Source of the DNA: Cognatishimia sp. WU-CL00825
GTDB taxonomy: Bacteria; Pseudomonadota; Alphaproteobacteria; Rhodobacterales; Rhodobacteraceae
Length of the DNA: 64,000 nucleotides
Direction: 5' to 3'
Assembly: GCF_040364665.1 (NCBI RefSeq)
Contig: NZ_BAABWX010000001.1
Coordinates: 1,674,001 to 1,738,000, forward strand
The notes under the pieces: model-generated
Seen by the model: the letters and a program-made list of their open reading frames with translations, nothing else
What the model was told of the DNA's origin: nothing
Database searches by the model: none
In this document: one piece after another, positions 34,862 through 44,181 of the stretch
How positions within the stretch are numbered: position 1 is the stretch's first letter
Layout: each line of letters starts with the position of its first letter
Program-made: the position numbers and the translations under genes

Positions 34862-36219
34862 CAATTTAATCTCTCATTCAACGGATTTATCTTTAAAACA
34901 ACAACACGCCCCGGCACGGACATATCCTGAGCAATCGCCTTTAATGGCCCAGCCCTCACCAGCTCTAATGCCGCCCCATAGTCTGTGCGCCCAATTGGGG
35001 TCAGCCCACGCGCATATCGATCCACAGCCCATCCGGCCTCATAGGCGGCAATGTTATCCACGTATTTTACATCGGACATGGCATCGCGGCGGGCGTTCAA
35101 ATACCTGTCGGAGCTTCCTGCCAAGGCCAAAGCACCCTCTAGCGATGTTTCAAAGGTGCTCAACAGTTTTTCCAGCGACACGCCCCTGTCTGGGCGGGCC
35201 TCAAACCAGATCTCTGCAACCTGTGGGCCCATCATCGTAACATCCACAGCAAATTCGCGCGCCACAAAGGCGTCATAGCGCAAAGGACCCGCAAGCCCCC
35301 CCTTTTGGGCAGAATCCAGCAACCTGCGCAAAACATCCACTGCCGCGCCACAAACATGTTGATCCGCACAAGAGGGTAGCCGAACCAATTTACCATAAAG
35401 CAGCACCGGCCCCGGCACTTCATCCGCGTGGACTGTTGTCTCAAAGCGTCCCTCTGTGAATTCAGTCACCAAAGGTGCAACGGGGCGCGCCACATTCACA
35501 GGGACCCCATCACTATCTACCCGCCCCAGCAGCGCCGCTACCGCTTTTGGCGAAATATCACCATGCACAACCAAACTCGCCTCTGACAAATGATGGCTTT
35601 CTGCATGCAAGGCCTGGGCCGCTACAAGCGTATAGGTCGCAATGTCAGCAGGCGTGCCGCCAACGCGCTGGCTAATCGGCCCGTTTTCATAAAGGTCTGA
35701 AAGCAGGCGATATTTTTGGTCTTCCAGCGCCTTATCTGCAAAGCGATACTCGTATTCTCGCAACACAATATCGCGCTCACCAACGGCAAAATCCTCGGTC
35801 ACATCCAGCGGTTTGGCGGTGTCCACCAAAGCTTGCAGAGCCTCCTCCAGGCCGGTTTTCTTTGTGTTCAGCCAATAGCCCGTCGACGTGCTGTTGGTCC
35901 AAGCGTTTGCGTGCTGCGCCTCTTGCCGAGAAACCCTAACAACCTTCTCTGCGGCCAAATGCTCCACATAATGCGCCAGGCCCTCTTGCCACCTGTTCTG
36001 CCCTTCTCCGCGCGGATAAATCAAATATGCTGTGATGTCGGGCTTTTGGTCATCTGGAAAAACCAGCACCTGTGCCAACCGCTCCGAGGGCAGCTGGAAA
36101 ACACCCTCGATATCCGTGTCAAACCGGGTTTGGTGCCACCCAAAAATCGACAGACCTATCACGCCTACCACGGCAAATACTGAATAACGGAATAGCACAA
36201 TCAGGCTCCAATGCGTCAT
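34861..36219 (-). CDS. M16-family zinc metallopeptidase with N-terminal anchor
   Basis: 452 residues with an N-terminal transmembrane segment (LIVLFRYSVFAVVGVIGLSIFG). The inverted zinc motif HxxEH is present as HYVEH at about residues 82-86, with the downstream glutamate region ERDIVLREYEYR. It is thus the catalytic member of an M16 pair, tethered to the periplasmic face. It overlaps its partner by one base. Substrate unknown; processing of secreted peptides is a possibility. Confidence 0.87.
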   Translation of the reverse strand: MTHWSLIVLFRYSVFAVVGVIGLSIFGWHQTRFDTDIEGVFQLPSERLAQVLVFPDDQKPDITAYLIYPRGEGQNRWQEGLAHYVEHLAAEKVVRVSRQEAQHANAWTNSTSTGYWLNTKKTGLEEALQALVDTAKPLDVTEDFAVGERDIVLREYEYRFADKALEDQKYRLLSDLYENGPISQRVGGTPADIATYTLVAAQALHAESHHLSEASLVVHGDISPKAVAALLGRVDSDGVPVNVARPVAPLVTEFTEGRFETTVHADEVPGPVLLYGKLVRLPSCADQHVCGAAVDVLRRLLDSAQKGGLAGPLRYDAFVAREFAVDVTMMGPQVAEIWFEARPDRGVSLEKLLSTFETSLEGALALAGSSDRYLNARRDAMSDVKYVDNIAAYEAGWAVDRYARGLTPIGRTDYGAALELVRAGPLKAIAQDMSVPGRVVVLKINPLNERLN

Positions 36220-36288
36220 TGAATACCGACTGCATACGCAAAATTGAGCACCTTGAAAACGAGATTCTCACAACCCTAAGGCGAAAAC

Positions 36289-36316
36289 ACAAACGCCCAC
36301 CAAATGGCGGGCGCTT
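36289..36316 (-). terminator. Terminator of the DEAD-box helicase gene
   Basis: CGCCCACC and GGCGGGCG form a stem (one mismatch) around a short loop, about 35 bases after the helicase stop. On the minus strand it is followed by TTTGTGTTTT. Confidence 0.75.
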
Positions 36317-36349
36317 GCAGACTCTGAACTTGGACGATGGTCGTCTCGA

Positions 36350-38293
36350 TTATTTGGCGCGGCGCGGCGTGGCGTTGCCACCTTCTGCGCGCCGTGCACG
36401 GTTCTTTTTGCTATTGGCTTTGCCTGCCGGAGGCTTTGGCCCTTTGTTTGGCTTACCACCCTCTGCTGATTTGCCCAGCGCTTTCACCGGATGATCTTTA
36501 CGAGGGGCGCGCTCAGGACGTTCAAACCGCTCCTTGCGATCGCCACGAGGCTTGTCGCCCCATGATTTTTCGCGACGGGGGCGATCACCACCTTCAGAGT
36601 CGTCTCCGCGTGGGGATTTGCCCTTATAGCCACCGCCCGGCTTGCCACCAAACTTGCCACCAGGTTTGCCGCCAAATTTACCACCTGGCTTGCCACCAAA
36701 CGACTGACGCGGCGCGCTGGCAATCGCCGGAGGCGTATCCAGCTGCGTCAGCACAGTGCCGTCGTCCAGCTGCATCGACGCGCCCAGTTTCGCCAAGAAC
36801 CCGTCCACACTGTCAACGCGAACCTCAGCAAAGCTCTCGCCCTGTTGAATGCGGATCGCACCAATGTCATCGCGGCTGATGTCGCCCGCACGGCACAGCA
36901 TCGGCAGCAAGCGGCGCGGATCTGCGCCATCATCGCGACCACAATCCAGCGAGAACCAGACACTTGGTCCAAACGGTGCGCGCTCTTTTGGCTTGGCATC
37001 GACCACGCTCAATTCTTCTGGCGCGGACCGGTTGCCTTTATAGCTGCGCAAAAAGGCCACAGCCAATTGTTCAGCGCCGAACTTCTCCAGCAGATCCGCC
37101 ACAGCAGCCTGCTCTTTAGGGCCTACTTCGTTCAGCAAAACTGAATCCGACAACATACGCTCTGTGTCGCGACCGCGCACTTCATCCGCAGAAGGCGCAC
37201 CGCGCCAGTTGGCTTCCAGTTTGGCCATCTTCAGCAAACGCTGTGCCTTGTTGCGCGACTTTGGAGGAATGATCAAAGCGCTGTCGCCTTTGCGGCCCGC
37301 GCGCCCAGTCCGACCGGAACGGTGCAACAATGTCTCGTGGCTGTTTGGCAAATCCGCATGGATCACCAAATCAAGGTTCGGCAAATCAATGCCGCGCGCC
37401 GCCACATCGGTGGCCACACAAACCCGCGCACGCCCATCGCGCATCGCTTGCAAAGCATGCGAACGCTCGTTTTGGGAAAGCTCGCCTGACAAAGCCACAA
37501 CCGAAAATCCCCGGTTGGACAAACGCGTCACAATGCGGCCAACCATGGCGCGGGTGTTACAAAACACAATCGCATTTGGCGCTTCATAAAACCGCAACAC
37601 GTTGACAATTGCATTGTCGACATCGCGCGGTGCCACGGCCATTGCATGATATTCGATATCGGCGTGCTGCGATTTCTCAGCCACCGTGGAAATGCGCTGC
37701 GCATCTGTTTGATAGCGTTTGGCCAACTCGCCAATGGAACGCGGCACAGTGGCCGAGAACATCAAAGTGCGGCGATCGTCCGGCGCTTCATCCAGAATGA
37801 ATTCCAGATCTTCGCGGAACCCAAGGTCCAGCATCTCGTCAGCTTCATCCAGCACCACGGCCCGCAGGTCGCTCAGATCAATTGATCCGCGTGTGATATG
37901 GTCGCGCAAACGACCCGGCGTGGCCACAACGATATGCGCGCCACGGTCCAGGCTGCGACGTTCGTCGCGCATATCCATGCCACCCACACAAGAGGCCACG
38001 ACCGCCCCCGCTTCACCATACAGCCAAGCCAATTCGCGTTTGACCTGCAAAGCCAATTCACGGGTTGGGGCAATCACCAAAGCCAGAGGCTGCGCCGCTG
38101 ATTTGAACTTCGCATCCTCTCCCAGCAGTGTTGGGGCAATGGCCAGGCCAAATCCAACGGTTTTCCCAGAGCCCGTCTGGGCAGATACCAAAAGGTCGGC
38201 GTCATTGAGGGCTTCGTCTGAGCACGCGATCTGAACCGGTGTTAAAGACGTATATCCACGGCGCTCCAGCGCCTTTGCGAGTGAGTTATGCAA
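36350..38293 (-). CDS. DEAD-box RNA helicase (DeaD/RhlE-like) with RNA-binding tail
   Basis: About 647 residues if it starts at TTG 38293. The Q motif (GYTSLTPVQ), Walker A (AQTGSGKT), DEAD box (LDEADEMLDLGF), SAT and the HRSGRTGRAGRKG motif are all present. A DbpA-type RNA-binding domain follows, then a disordered tail with a tandem GGKPGGKF repeat (codons near 36640-36710) and many RG/K residues. It unwinds RNA in ribosome assembly or decay. The start is uncertain: the frame is open to 38518, with an ATG at 38461, but the first 75 residues look unlike helicase and overlap a promoter region. Confidence 0.88.
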   Translation of the reverse strand: MHNSLAKALERRGYTSLTPVQIACSDEALNDADLLVSAQTGSGKTVGFGLAIAPTLLGEDAKFKSAAQPLALVIAPTRELALQVKRELAWLYGEAGAVVASCVGGMDMRDERRSLDRGAHIVVATPGRLRDHITRGSIDLSDLRAVVLDEADEMLDLGFREDLEFILDEAPDDRRTLMFSATVPRSIGELAKRYQTDAQRISTVAEKSQHADIEYHAMAVAPRDVDNAIVNVLRFYEAPNAIVFCNTRAMVGRIVTRLSNRGFSVVALSGELSQNERSHALQAMRDGRARVCVATDVAARGIDLPNLDLVIHADLPNSHETLLHRSGRTGRAGRKGDSALIIPPKSRNKAQRLLKMAKLEANWRGAPSADEVRGRDTERMLSDSVLLNEVGPKEQAAVADLLEKFGAEQLAVAFLRSYKGNRSAPEELSVVDAKPKERAPFGPSVWFSLDCGRDDGADPRRLLPMLCRAGDISRDDIGAIRIQQGESFAEVRVDSVDGFLAKLGASMQLDDGTVLTQLDTPPAIASAPRQSFGGKPGGKFGGKPGGKFGGKPGGGYKGKSPRGDDSEGGDRPRREKSWGDKPRGDRKERFERPERAPRKDHPVKALGKSAEGGKPNKGPKPPAGKANSKKNRARRAEGGNATPRRAK

Positions 38294-38565
38294 GTAATTT
38301 CTGCTTTTTTCTGAGGCGCGCGTCCGAGCGGGCCAGGGCCAATCTGCTCTGTAGCCTTCATGACCAACGCGCAGAAAGGGCGCACTTAGACCATTTTTTG
38401 CGACTTGTATAGCACCTGCGCGACAATGGACTAGCACGGTTGCATGAATTGCATAGCTCATCCGCCAGATTTCGCCCTTTTCAACGCCCCTCCCAACGCA
38501 GGCCCAACGCAGGGTCACACCCTTTGCCCCTTGAACCTGCCTCTGGCCTCAGGCAGGCTTTTATC

Positions 38566-39669
38566 ATGACAGAACCGCCCTATACCCCGCTGATCCAGGC
38601 CCTGCCGCACTCTTCTCCATTCACCAGCCCAGAAACGCTGGAACGCGCCCGAGGCGCGCCTTTCACAGCACGGCTTGGCGCAAACGAAAGCCTGTTTGGC
38701 CCCAGCCCCAAAGCCCAGGCGTGCTTTGCGGACACCGCTGCCGAGATCTTCAAATATGCGGATTCAGAAAACCATGACCTGCGGCACGCGCTTGCCGAAT
38801 TCTACGCAGTGCAAGCCGACAATGTTGTCATTGGTGAAGGCATCGACGGTCTATTAGGCTATACCGTGCGGCTTTTCATTGCGCCCGGCGATCGGGTGGT
38901 CACCTCTGCGGGGGCTTACCCAACTTTCAATTTTCACGTCGCGGGCTATGGCGGTCATATCGAAACCGTGCCCTATAAAAACGACCAGCAAGATCTGGCC
39001 GCACTGATTGCCAAAGCCAAACAGGTCGACGCCAAGCTGATCTATTTCTGCAATCCCGACAATCCCATGGGCAGCTGGCATGACGGAGAAAAAATAGCAG
39101 CACAGCTGGATGACATTCCAGAAGGCTGCTTGCTGATCCTGGACGAAGCCTATGTCGAACTGGCCCCGCCGGGAACCTCGCCAAGCTACGACATAAGCCA
39201 CCCCAAAGTGATCCGCATGCGCACCTTTTCCAAAGCCTACGGCATGGCCGGGGCACGGATCGGTTATGCGCTTGGTAATGCCGCCCTGATCAGGAACTTT
39301 GAAAAAGTGCGCAATCACTTTGGCATCAACCGCGCCAGCCAAGCCGCCGCCCTCGCCGCCCTTAACGACCAAGGTTGGCTGGCCAATGTGCAGGACAAAA
39401 CCCAGATCGCGCGTGCGGAAATTGCCCGTATCGGCAAGGCCAACGGCCTAACGGCCCTGCCCTCTGCCACCAGCTTTGTCACCCTGGATTGCCACCGCGA
39501 CGCCGCCTTCGCCCAAGCCATTGTCGCAGGCCTGGCCGATGCGGGCGTTTTCATTCGCATGCCCTTTGTCGCGCCGCAAAACCGCTGCATCCGGGTCAGC
39601 TGCGGCCGCCCCCAGGATCTGGCCCATTTTGAGAACGCATTGCCAAAGGTGCTCGCAGGGTTGCGCTGA
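38566..39669 (+). CDS. HisC-like pyridoxal-phosphate aminotransferase
   Basis: 367 residues from ATG 38566. Fold type I aminotransferase: LGANESLFGPSP near residue 35, substrate site YADSENHDLRHALA, NPDNPMGSW, and the PLP lysine in RTFSKAYGMAGARIGYALG, plus the C-terminal arginine region CIRVSCGRPQD. Histidinol-phosphate aminotransferase or a relaxed aromatic/tyrosine aminotransferase are equally possible; there are no his genes nearby. The frame upstream to 38440 lacks homology. Confidence 0.88.
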   Translation: MTEPPYTPLIQALPHSSPFTSPETLERARGAPFTARLGANESLFGPSPKAQACFADTAAEIFKYADSENHDLRHALAEFYAVQADNVVIGEGIDGLLGYTVRLFIAPGDRVVTSAGAYPTFNFHVAGYGGHIETVPYKNDQQDLAALIAKAKQVDAKLIYFCNPDNPMGSWHDGEKIAAQLDDIPEGCLLILDEAYVELAPPGTSPSYDISHPKVIRMRTFSKAYGMAGARIGYALGNAALIRNFEKVRNHFGINRASQAAALAALNDQGWLANVQDKTQIARAEIARIGKANGLTALPSATSFVTLDCHRDAAFAQAIVAGLADAGVFIRMPFVAPQNRCIRVSCGRPQDLAHFENALPKVLAGLR

Positions 39670-39763
39670 ACCCTGCCTGCGATCATCAGGCCTGACCACC
39701 GCTAACGAAAATCTTACCATTGCGGCGCAAAATTTGGGTTATACTTGCCGCAAAGGAGTTCTC

Positions 39764-39940
39764 ATGTCGCGCAACGTGCAACCCGCCCCCAATTTCACCA
39801 ATGCCTTTCTGGTTATGGCGCTGGTGAATTTGCTTTGGATTTTCCTCGCCCTTTGGGCAGTTTGGGGCCTTGCCGCTGTTCTGGCCGTTTCCGCCGCCAT
39901 CAACGCCGCCATCAACCGCCTAAGGCGCAAGCCGCAATAG
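39764..39940 (+). CDS. Small membrane protein of 58 residues
   Basis: ATG 39764 with AAGGAG at a suitable distance. A short polar N-terminus (SRNVQPAPNFTNAF) precedes two closely spaced hydrophobic helices (LVMALVNLLWIFLALWAVWG and LAAVLAVSAAINAAI), ending in a basic tail RLRRKPQ. Family not recognised. It is likely an inner-membrane hairpin. Same strand as its neighbours. Confidence 0.7.
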   Translation: MSRNVQPAPNFTNAFLVMALVNLLWIFLALWAVWGLAAVLAVSAAINAAINRLRRKPQ

Positions 39941-40032
39941 CCCCCCGTCAGCAGCCGCTTGCCAGCGCTGTCTGCGCAGACTAAATGAAAGCGTCCAGGC
40001 ATCCAGCGTGGCATCAAGGCAAGGGACCCAGG

Positions 40033-40716
40033 ATGAGCCTCGGCAAACGGTTAAAACACTGGGAACGTAACTGGCGCCACAGTTTCAATGTGGACCCGCG
40101 CATCGCGGGCAACGAACGCCGTGCACAAATCTACAACGATTGGTTTGACCATGCGATCCTGCGGCGCGTCTGGACCAATTTTTTTCAGATCGCGCCTGGG
40201 GTCTATCGCTCTAATCAACCCACCCACCGACGCTTTGAAAAGATCAAATCCATGGGCATCACCCATGTGCTTAATCTGCGCGGCCAAGGCACTGGGGCCG
40301 CACATCTGACTGAAAAGAAAAGCTGCCAAGACCTGGGCCTGACGCTGATCAATTGTCAGCTCAGCGCCCGCCAAGCAGCCCCCGCCGAAAATATTCTGCA
40401 GGTGATCGAAACGTTCAAAACCATCCCGCACCCCTTTGTCATGCATTGCAAATCCGGGGCCGACCGCGCGGGCTTTGCCTCCGCGATCTACCTGATCACC
40501 ATGCAAGGCCAATCGGTACAACAAGCGCGCAAAATGCTGGCGGTGAAATACGCCCATCTCAGATTTACCAAGACCGGCGTGCTGGATTATATCTTGCGCA
40601 GCTATGACGCAAGCAACAGCCAGCAAGAAATCTCATTTGAAGATTGGATCCGCACGGCATACGATCCCCAAAAGCTGCAGACTGATTTCAACAACAGGGT
40701 GCCCATTTTATCGTGA
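40033..40716 (+). CDS. Dual-specificity/tyrosine-type phosphatase
   Basis: 227 residues from ATG 40033. The P-loop is HCKSGADRAG, the CX5R motif of cysteine phosphatases, at about residue 136, with YRSNQPTHRRFEKIKSMGITHVLNLRGQ before it. Similar proteins are often found near lipid or envelope genes. The stop overlaps the GTG start of the following ABC exporter (GTGA), so the two are coupled; dephosphorylation of a lipid or saccharide exported by that transporter is an inference. Confidence 0.87.
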   Translation: MSLGKRLKHWERNWRHSFNVDPRIAGNERRAQIYNDWFDHAILRRVWTNFFQIAPGVYRSNQPTHRRFEKIKSMGITHVLNLRGQGTGAAHLTEKKSCQDLGLTLINCQLSARQAAPAENILQVIETFKTIPHPFVMHCKSGADRAGFASAIYLITMQGQSVQQARKMLAVKYAHLRFTKTGVLDYILRSYDASNSQQEISFEDWIRTAYDPQKLQTDFNNRVPILS

Positions 40717-42608
40717 CCACTAGCACTGACAAGGCGGTCACCGACCCCGCCGCAAACCCGGCCCCAAAAGAGTCAAAACCTCTGATGAAATGGCTGTGGC
40801 GCAACTTCATGCGACGCTATTCCTTTGCGCTATTTGTGGCGTTTGTTCTGATGTCGCTCGAAGGTTCGATGCTTGGCGCGCTCAGCTATATGATGCAGCC
40901 GATGTTTGACATGGTGTTTGTACAGGGCAATCAGGACGGCCTGTGGATTGTGGCCATCTCTATTGCTGGCATCTTTGCAATCCGCGCCCTGGCCTCAGTC
41001 GGGCAACGGGTTCTGTTATCTTATATTTCGCAAAATGTTGCCGCAGATCTGCGGCGTCGCTTGCTGGATCGCATGATGTTTCAGGACAACGCGTTTCACC
41101 AATCCCACCCACCGGGCTATCTGATCCAACGGGTGCAAACTGATGTGCTGCAAATCAACACCATGTGGAACACCCTGATCACCGGGGCTGGCCGCGATGC
41201 CATATCGCTCACGGTTTTGCTGGGTGTTGCGGTCAGCGTCGACTGGCGCTGGACGCTTGTGACCTGTATCGGCACGCCGCTTTTGGTGCTGCCATCGGTG
41301 CTGGCGCAGAAATATGTGCGCCGCCAGGCCCGCATGGCACGTGATCTTGGGGCGCGTTTGGCCACCCGTCTGGATGAAATCTTCCACGGCATCGTCGCCA
41401 TCAAACTCAACCGGCTTGAAAAATACCAATCCAAGCAATTTGGCGAACTCACCGATCATCTGGTGCGCACCGAGATCCGTTCGGCCGCGGGCACAGCCGC
41501 CCTTCCCGGTATGATCGACATTATGGCAGGCCTCGGGTTTCTGGGCGTGCTGGTCTACGGCGGCGGCGAAATCATCGCCGGAGAAAAGACCGTAGGTCAG
41601 TTCATGACCTTCTTTACCGCCATTGGTCTTGCCTTTGATCCGCTGCGCCGACTGGGCTCTGTCAGTGGTCAATGGCAAGTGGCCGCCGCCAGCCTTGAGC
41701 GCCTCAAAGAGCTGCTGGAAATGGTGCCAAAATTGCAGTCCCCCAATAACCCCAAACCTGCGCCAATTGGCAAAACGGATATCGTTTTATCCGATGTCCA
41801 CCTGTCCTATGGCGAAACCAAAGTGCTAAACGGCACCAGTTTCACCGCCAAAGCAGGCGAAACCACCGCCATTGTTGGGGCCTCTGGTGCCGGGAAATCC
41901 ACCATTTTCAATGTGCTCACCCGTTTGGTTGACCCGCAATCCGGTCAGGTTTCACTCGGGGGTACGATCACCCGCGAAATGTCGTTGGAAAATCTGCGCG
42001 ATCTGTTTTCCGTGGTGTCCCAAGACGCCATGCTGTTTGACGAAACCCTGCGCGAAAACGTGTTGCTCGGGCGCAGCGATGTCACAGAAAAACAGCTAAT
42101 GCAGGTGCTGGATGCAGCCCATGTCAGCGATTTCGTCAAGAAAATGCCCGAAGGTCTGGACACCCATGTTGGCCCACGCGGCAGTGGCCTGTCAGGCGGT
42201 CAACGGCAACGGGTGGTCATCGCCCGCGCGCTCTTACGTGATACGCCTGTTCTGCTGCTGGACGAAGCCACCAGCGCGCTGGACGCCCATTCCGAAGTGC
42301 TGGTACAAAAGGCCCTGGACAAACTGTCCAAGAACCATACCACCCTGGTCATTGCTCACCGTCTGTCCACCGTGCGCGAAGCTGACAAGATTGTGGTCAT
42401 GGACAAAGGCCGGGTGGTCGAAGAAGGCACCCACGACGCGCTGCTGGAAAAAGGCGGCGTCTATGCTGAATTGTACCATTTGCAATTTGCCAGCGAAGGG
42501 CCCAGCGCCGAAGAAAGCGCTCGCCGCAAAACCCTGCCTGCAGTCAAACAAGCCAAGCCAAAGCGCGGGTTCTGGGGCTCCTTATTTGCGCGCCTGCCTC
42601 GGGTTTAA
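40713..42608 (+). CDS. MsbA-like ABC exporter (fused permease and ATPase)
   Basis: 631 residues from GTG 40713. Six transmembrane segments (about residues 30-330) then an ABC domain with VGASGAGKSTIF, signature [16 protein letters not shown] and Walker B VLLLDEATSALD. It is a half-transporter that works as a homodimer and flips lipids or exports hydrophobic substrates. The start overlaps the phosphatase stop. Its C-terminal tail is basic. Confidence 0.92.
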   Translation: MTTSTDKAVTDPAANPAPKESKPLMKWLWRNFMRRYSFALFVAFVLMSLEGSMLGALSYMMQPMFDMVFVQGNQDGLWIVAISIAGIFAIRALASVGQRVLLSYISQNVAADLRRRLLDRMMFQDNAFHQSHPPGYLIQRVQTDVLQINTMWNTLITGAGRDAISLTVLLGVAVSVDWRWTLVTCIGTPLLVLPSVLAQKYVRRQARMARDLGARLATRLDEIFHGIVAIKLNRLEKYQSKQFGELTDHLVRTEIRSAAGTAALPGMIDIMAGLGFLGVLVYGGGEIIAGEKTVGQFMTFFTAIGLAFDPLRRLGSVSGQWQVAAASLERLKELLEMVPKLQSPNNPKPAPIGKTDIVLSDVHLSYGETKVLNGTSFTAKAGETTAIVGASGAGKSTIFNVLTRLVDPQSGQVSLGGTITREMSLENLRDLFSVVSQDAMLFDETLRENVLLGRSDVTEKQLMQVLDAAHVSDFVKKMPEGLDTHVGPRGSGLSGGQRQRVVIARALLRDTPVLLLDEATSALDAHSEVLVQKALDKLSKNHTTLVIAHRLSTVREADKIVVMDKGRVVEEGTHDALLEKGGVYAELYHLQFASEGPSAEESARRKTLPAVKQAKPKRGFWGSLFARLPRV

Positions 42609-42632
42609 TGCTCAATCAAGACCCGCATCGGC

Positions 42633-43310
42633 TTATTTTCGATAAGACTGCGCCAGCCGCTCTGGCGACACGCCCATAAAATACCGCGCCAAGGTCCACA
42701 GGTTGCGGCTACCACGGCGCAGCCAGCCGCCGTGCTGATAGCGCGCGGCGCTGGTGGTGGCGACAATTGGCAAAGCCACCAACCGCCCCTTGAGGGCGCG
42801 CGCCATCGCCACATCTTCCATCAATGGCATATCCCGATAACCGCCGGTGCTTTGATACAGCTCCTTTGACAAAACCAAGGCCTGATCCCCATAGGGCAAG
42901 CCAAACAACGCCGACCTCAGGTTGGCCCAACGCGCCACCCATCGGCCCTGCCAACCGCCATCGGCGAACTGCAACCGACAATAGCCTGCCTTGTCAGACG
43001 GCAAATGTGCCTCGACCGCCGCACTCCATCCCGGAGCCAAATTGGTATCCGCGTGTAAAAACATCACCCAATCCGCCTTGGCCGCCTCGGCACCGCGCCG
43101 CAGCTGCCCCCCCCGAGACGCCGCCCCTGACACAACCACAGCCCCGGCTTCATCCGCAATCTTCAGCGTGCGATCCTGTGACCCGCCGTCAGAAACAATC
43201 ACCTCGCGGATCAACCCAGCCGACAATCCTTCCATCAAAGCCATCAGCGTCGCAGCCAAATCCTCTTCAGCGTCGAGCGTTGGAATTACGATAGAAAGCG
43301 GTGCGCGCAT
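42633..43310 (-). CDS. Family 2 glycosyltransferase (TIGR04283-like)
   Basis: 225 residues from ATG 43310. GT-A fold: MRAPLSIVIPTLDAEEDLAATL, then IVSDGGSQDRTL, and the divalent-metal site FLHADTNL. The end (GWLRRGSRNLWTLARYFMGVSP) matches the short GT2 group often linked to biogenic-amine or arsenosugar clusters; the acceptor is unknown. It is divergent from ygfZ, 67 bases between starts. Confidence 0.87.
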   Translation of the reverse strand: MRAPLSIVIPTLDAEEDLAATLMALMEGLSAGLIREVIVSDGGSQDRTLKIADEAGAVVVSGAASRGGQLRRGAEAAKADWVMFLHADTNLAPGWSAAVEAHLPSDKAGYCRLQFADGGWQGRWVARWANLRSALFGLPYGDQALVLSKELYQSTGGYRDMPLMEDVAMARALKGRLVALPIVATTSAARYQHGGWLRRGSRNLWTLARYFMGVSPERLAQSYRK

Positions 43311-43377
43311 AATTGCCCCCTGTTGCTTGGCCCGCGCCTCTCTATATGAGATGGTAGGAAAAATACAGGACTTAGCC

Positions 43378-44121
43378 ATGACCAGCGCGCGCAATCTTTT
43401 TACCATCACCGGATCAGACGCAGAAAGCTTTCTGCAAGGACTGGTGACCAACGACATCAACAAGCTCGACGACGGGCTGGTTTATGCGGCGCTTTTGACG
43501 CCACAGGGCAAATATCTGGCCGACTTCTTTTTAGCGCGTCGCGACGGAGATATCCTTCTGGACGTCGACGCCGCTTTGGCCGAAATGCTGAAAATGCGCC
43601 TCACCATGTATAAATTGCGCGCCGATGTGACCCTTCAGGACTGCCCACTGCATGTACACCGTGGCCTTGGCGACAAGCCAGATGACGCCATGGCAGACCC
43701 ACGTCACACGTCACTCGGCTGGCGCGCATACCGTGACACGCCACAAGACAGCGACACCACCGATTGGACCGCCCTGCACATCGCCGCTGGAGTGCCGCAA
43801 ACCGGTGCCGAACTGACCGCAGACAGCTACATCCTTGAAATGGGGTTCGAGCGCATAAATGGCGTCGATTTCCGCAAAGGCTGTTATGTGGGCCAAGAGG
43901 TCACCGCACGCATGAAACACAAAACCGAACTGCGCAAAGGTCTGGCCACGGTCACAATTCAAGGCGACGCCGCCCCCGGCACCGCCATCACCGCAAATGG
44001 CAAAGCCGTCGGCACCCTGCACAGCCGCGCCGGAGATCAAGCCCTTGCCTACCTGCGCTTTGACCGCGCCCAACCTGAAATGCAAGCCGGCGACAGCACA
44101 GTGTTTTGGCAGCAGGTGTAA
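43378..44121 (+). CDS. ygfZ: YgfZ/GcvT-like folate-binding Fe-S protein
   Basis: 247 residues from ATG 43378. The conserved motif KGCYVGQEVTARMKH is present around residues 172-186, along with the N-terminal ITGSDAESFLQGLVTNDI. YgfZ uses tetrahydrofolate to support repair or assembly of certain iron-sulphur enzymes. It is transcribed alone. Confidence 0.93.
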   Translation: MTSARNLFTITGSDAESFLQGLVTNDINKLDDGLVYAALLTPQGKYLADFFLARRDGDILLDVDAALAEMLKMRLTMYKLRADVTLQDCPLHVHRGLGDKPDDAMADPRHTSLGWRAYRDTPQDSDTTDWTALHIAAGVPQTGAELTADSYILEMGFERINGVDFRKGCYVGQEVTARMKHKTELRKGLATVTIQGDAAPGTAITANGKAVGTLHSRAGDQALAYLRFDRAQPEMQAGDSTVFWQQV

Positions 44122-44181
44122 GTCAAAAGTCGGCTTTGAGCCCGTTTTGGCTGATGCTGCAGCTACAACGGATGCCCGATC

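Noticed and set aside
36640..36712. Short tandem repeats considered as a CRISPR-like array
   Set aside because: They are in-frame codons for GGKPGGKF within the helicase tail; there are no unique spacers.
38294..38518. Longer N-terminus of the DEAD-box helicase
   Set aside because: The first 75 residues show no helicase similarity and overlap the promoter area of the divergent aminotransferase. The start remains uncertain.
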